From Parvularcula sp. LCG005 (GTDB lineage: Bacteria; Pseudomonadota; Alphaproteobacteria; Caulobacterales; Parvularculaceae): 64,000 nucleotides of DNA. The notes beneath the pieces were generated by a model. The model did no database searches. It had not been told where the DNA came from and saw only the letters and a program-made list of their open reading frames with translations. The stretch lies in assembly GCF_032930845.1 (NCBI RefSeq), contig NZ_CP136758.1, positions 2,743,001 to 2,807,000 of the forward strand, written 5' to 3'. Both the position numbers and the translations under genes were made by a program. Below, in pieces: positions 63,640 to 64,000 of the stretch. Every line of letters starts with the position of its first letter. Within the stretch, counting starts at the first letter, position 1.

Positions 63640-64000
63640 TCAGATGGCGTCTTTCTGCGTTGGCGCCGCGTTGGACAGGGCTTCGATCCTGTCTGTCGGG
63701 GCGACATACCAGAAATGGTCTTTCTCCTCCTCCCAATTGCCCAGCATTTCCAAAGCGCGGGGCGATCCTGTCTGTTCTGCATGACGTGTGACCAACGCCC
63801 GCAATTCTTCTTCTTTTTCAGCTGTGGGGCGCATCCAGTGGACATGCTCTGGATTGACCAGCAACTCAAACCGCGACTCCTGGTCGAACACAAAGGCTTC
63901 GCCGCCGGTCATCCCCGCGCCGAAATTGTCCCCCACGGATCCAAGAATGACGACCGTACCGCCGGTCATGTACTCACAACCATTTGAGCCGCAGCCTTCA
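63640..64000 (-). CDS. gltB: Glutamate synthase large subunit, C-terminal part (runs off the right edge)
   Basis: The frame enters from beyond 64000 with EGCGSNGCEYMTGGTVVILG and continues VGDNFGAGMTGGEAFVFDQE, which is the glycine-repeat GXGXG/GLXXX beta-helix domain at the C-terminus of the GOGAT alpha subunit. It ends with the expected acidic/helical tail. GltB makes glutamate from glutamine and 2-oxoglutarate. Glutamate is the amino donor for the branched-chain amino acids made by the next operon. About 140 bases separate its stop from the ilv leader. Confidence 0.92.
   Translation of the reverse strand, partial: EGCGSNGCEYMTGGTVVILGSVGDNFGAGMTGGEAFVFDQESRFELLVNPEHVHWMRPTAEKEEELRALVTRHAEQTGSPRALEMLGNWEEEKDHFWYVAPTDRIEALSNAAPTQKDAI

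Noticed and set aside
63494-63736. Minus-strand ORF overlapping the ilv leader start
   Set aside because: Arg/Cys/Trp-rich without a ribosome site; ends across the leader ATG, no support as a gene or as a second leader.

Overview
The window is a GC-rich, densely packed bacterial chromosome segment. Gene content points to a heterotrophic, probably aquatic Alphaproteobacterium: DUF2794, F1-ATPase genes without F0 genes beside them, system-I cytochrome c maturation genes, the nadD-rsfS-rlmH-envC-ctpA block, a CC0125/CC1285-type lipoprotein, an HWE histidine kinase and Caulobacter-style TonB receptors. A Parvularcula/Hyphomonas/Caulobacter-like lineage is my guess; no rRNA is present to settle it. 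No phage, insertion sequence or CRISPR array was seen. No gene-free gap exceeds about 230 bases.

Layout. 0-6.4 kb: N-terminal part of a TonB receptor, dps, a Bax-inhibitor-1 membrane protein, DUF2794, an AEC permease, a DHA2 drug exporter and 3-hydroxyacyl-CoA dehydrogenase. 6.4-10 kb: ccmF-ccmH with ccmI divergent. 10-17 kb: F1-ATPase genes atpH-atpA-[lipoprotein]-atpG-atpD, with atpC displaced behind a terminator and two unrelated genes, then a CorA/ZntB transporter. 18-22 kb: TonB receptor facing a beta-propeller phytase, a likely phytate-uptake pair. 22-30 kb: terC, a regulator remnant, ctpA-envC-rlmH-rsfS-nadD, a sugar-nucleotide epimerase, folD, yggT. 30-38 kb: yceI, lysA with tiny lptM, a thioredoxin-like protein, a large lipoprotein, rppH-yibQ, an acyl-activating enzyme. 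38.7 kb: tRNA-Ser(GGA). 39-45 kb: sensor kinase and a trimeric autotransporter adhesin. 45-52 kb: alpha-2-macroglobulin lipoprotein plus pbpC, then an AlaC-type aminotransferase.

53-63.5 kb is the most interesting region: one unbroken minus-strand superoperon, ilvD-ilvC-ilvB-ilvM(short)-ilvA-leuA(short)-leuC-leuD-leuB, ending at an intrinsic terminator. It encodes the whole valine/leucine/isoleucine pathway except the final transaminase. Two unannotated leader peptides appear to control it. A 40-residue Val/Leu/Ile-rich leader ahead of ilvD is followed by a Rho-independent terminator and has a 7-base competing antiterminator arm, as in classical ribosome-mediated attenuation. An internal 23-residue leader with four consecutive Leu codons ends two bases before the leuA start; its Leu codons can pair with the leuA Shine-Dalgarno sequence, suggesting a second, leucine-specific, translational switch. 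Upstream lies the C-terminal end of glutamate synthase (gltB), running off the window.

Several proximal genes were too short, or cut by the window edge, and were recovered by direct reading: the first TonB receptor, lptM, both leader peptides and the GyrI-like remnant.
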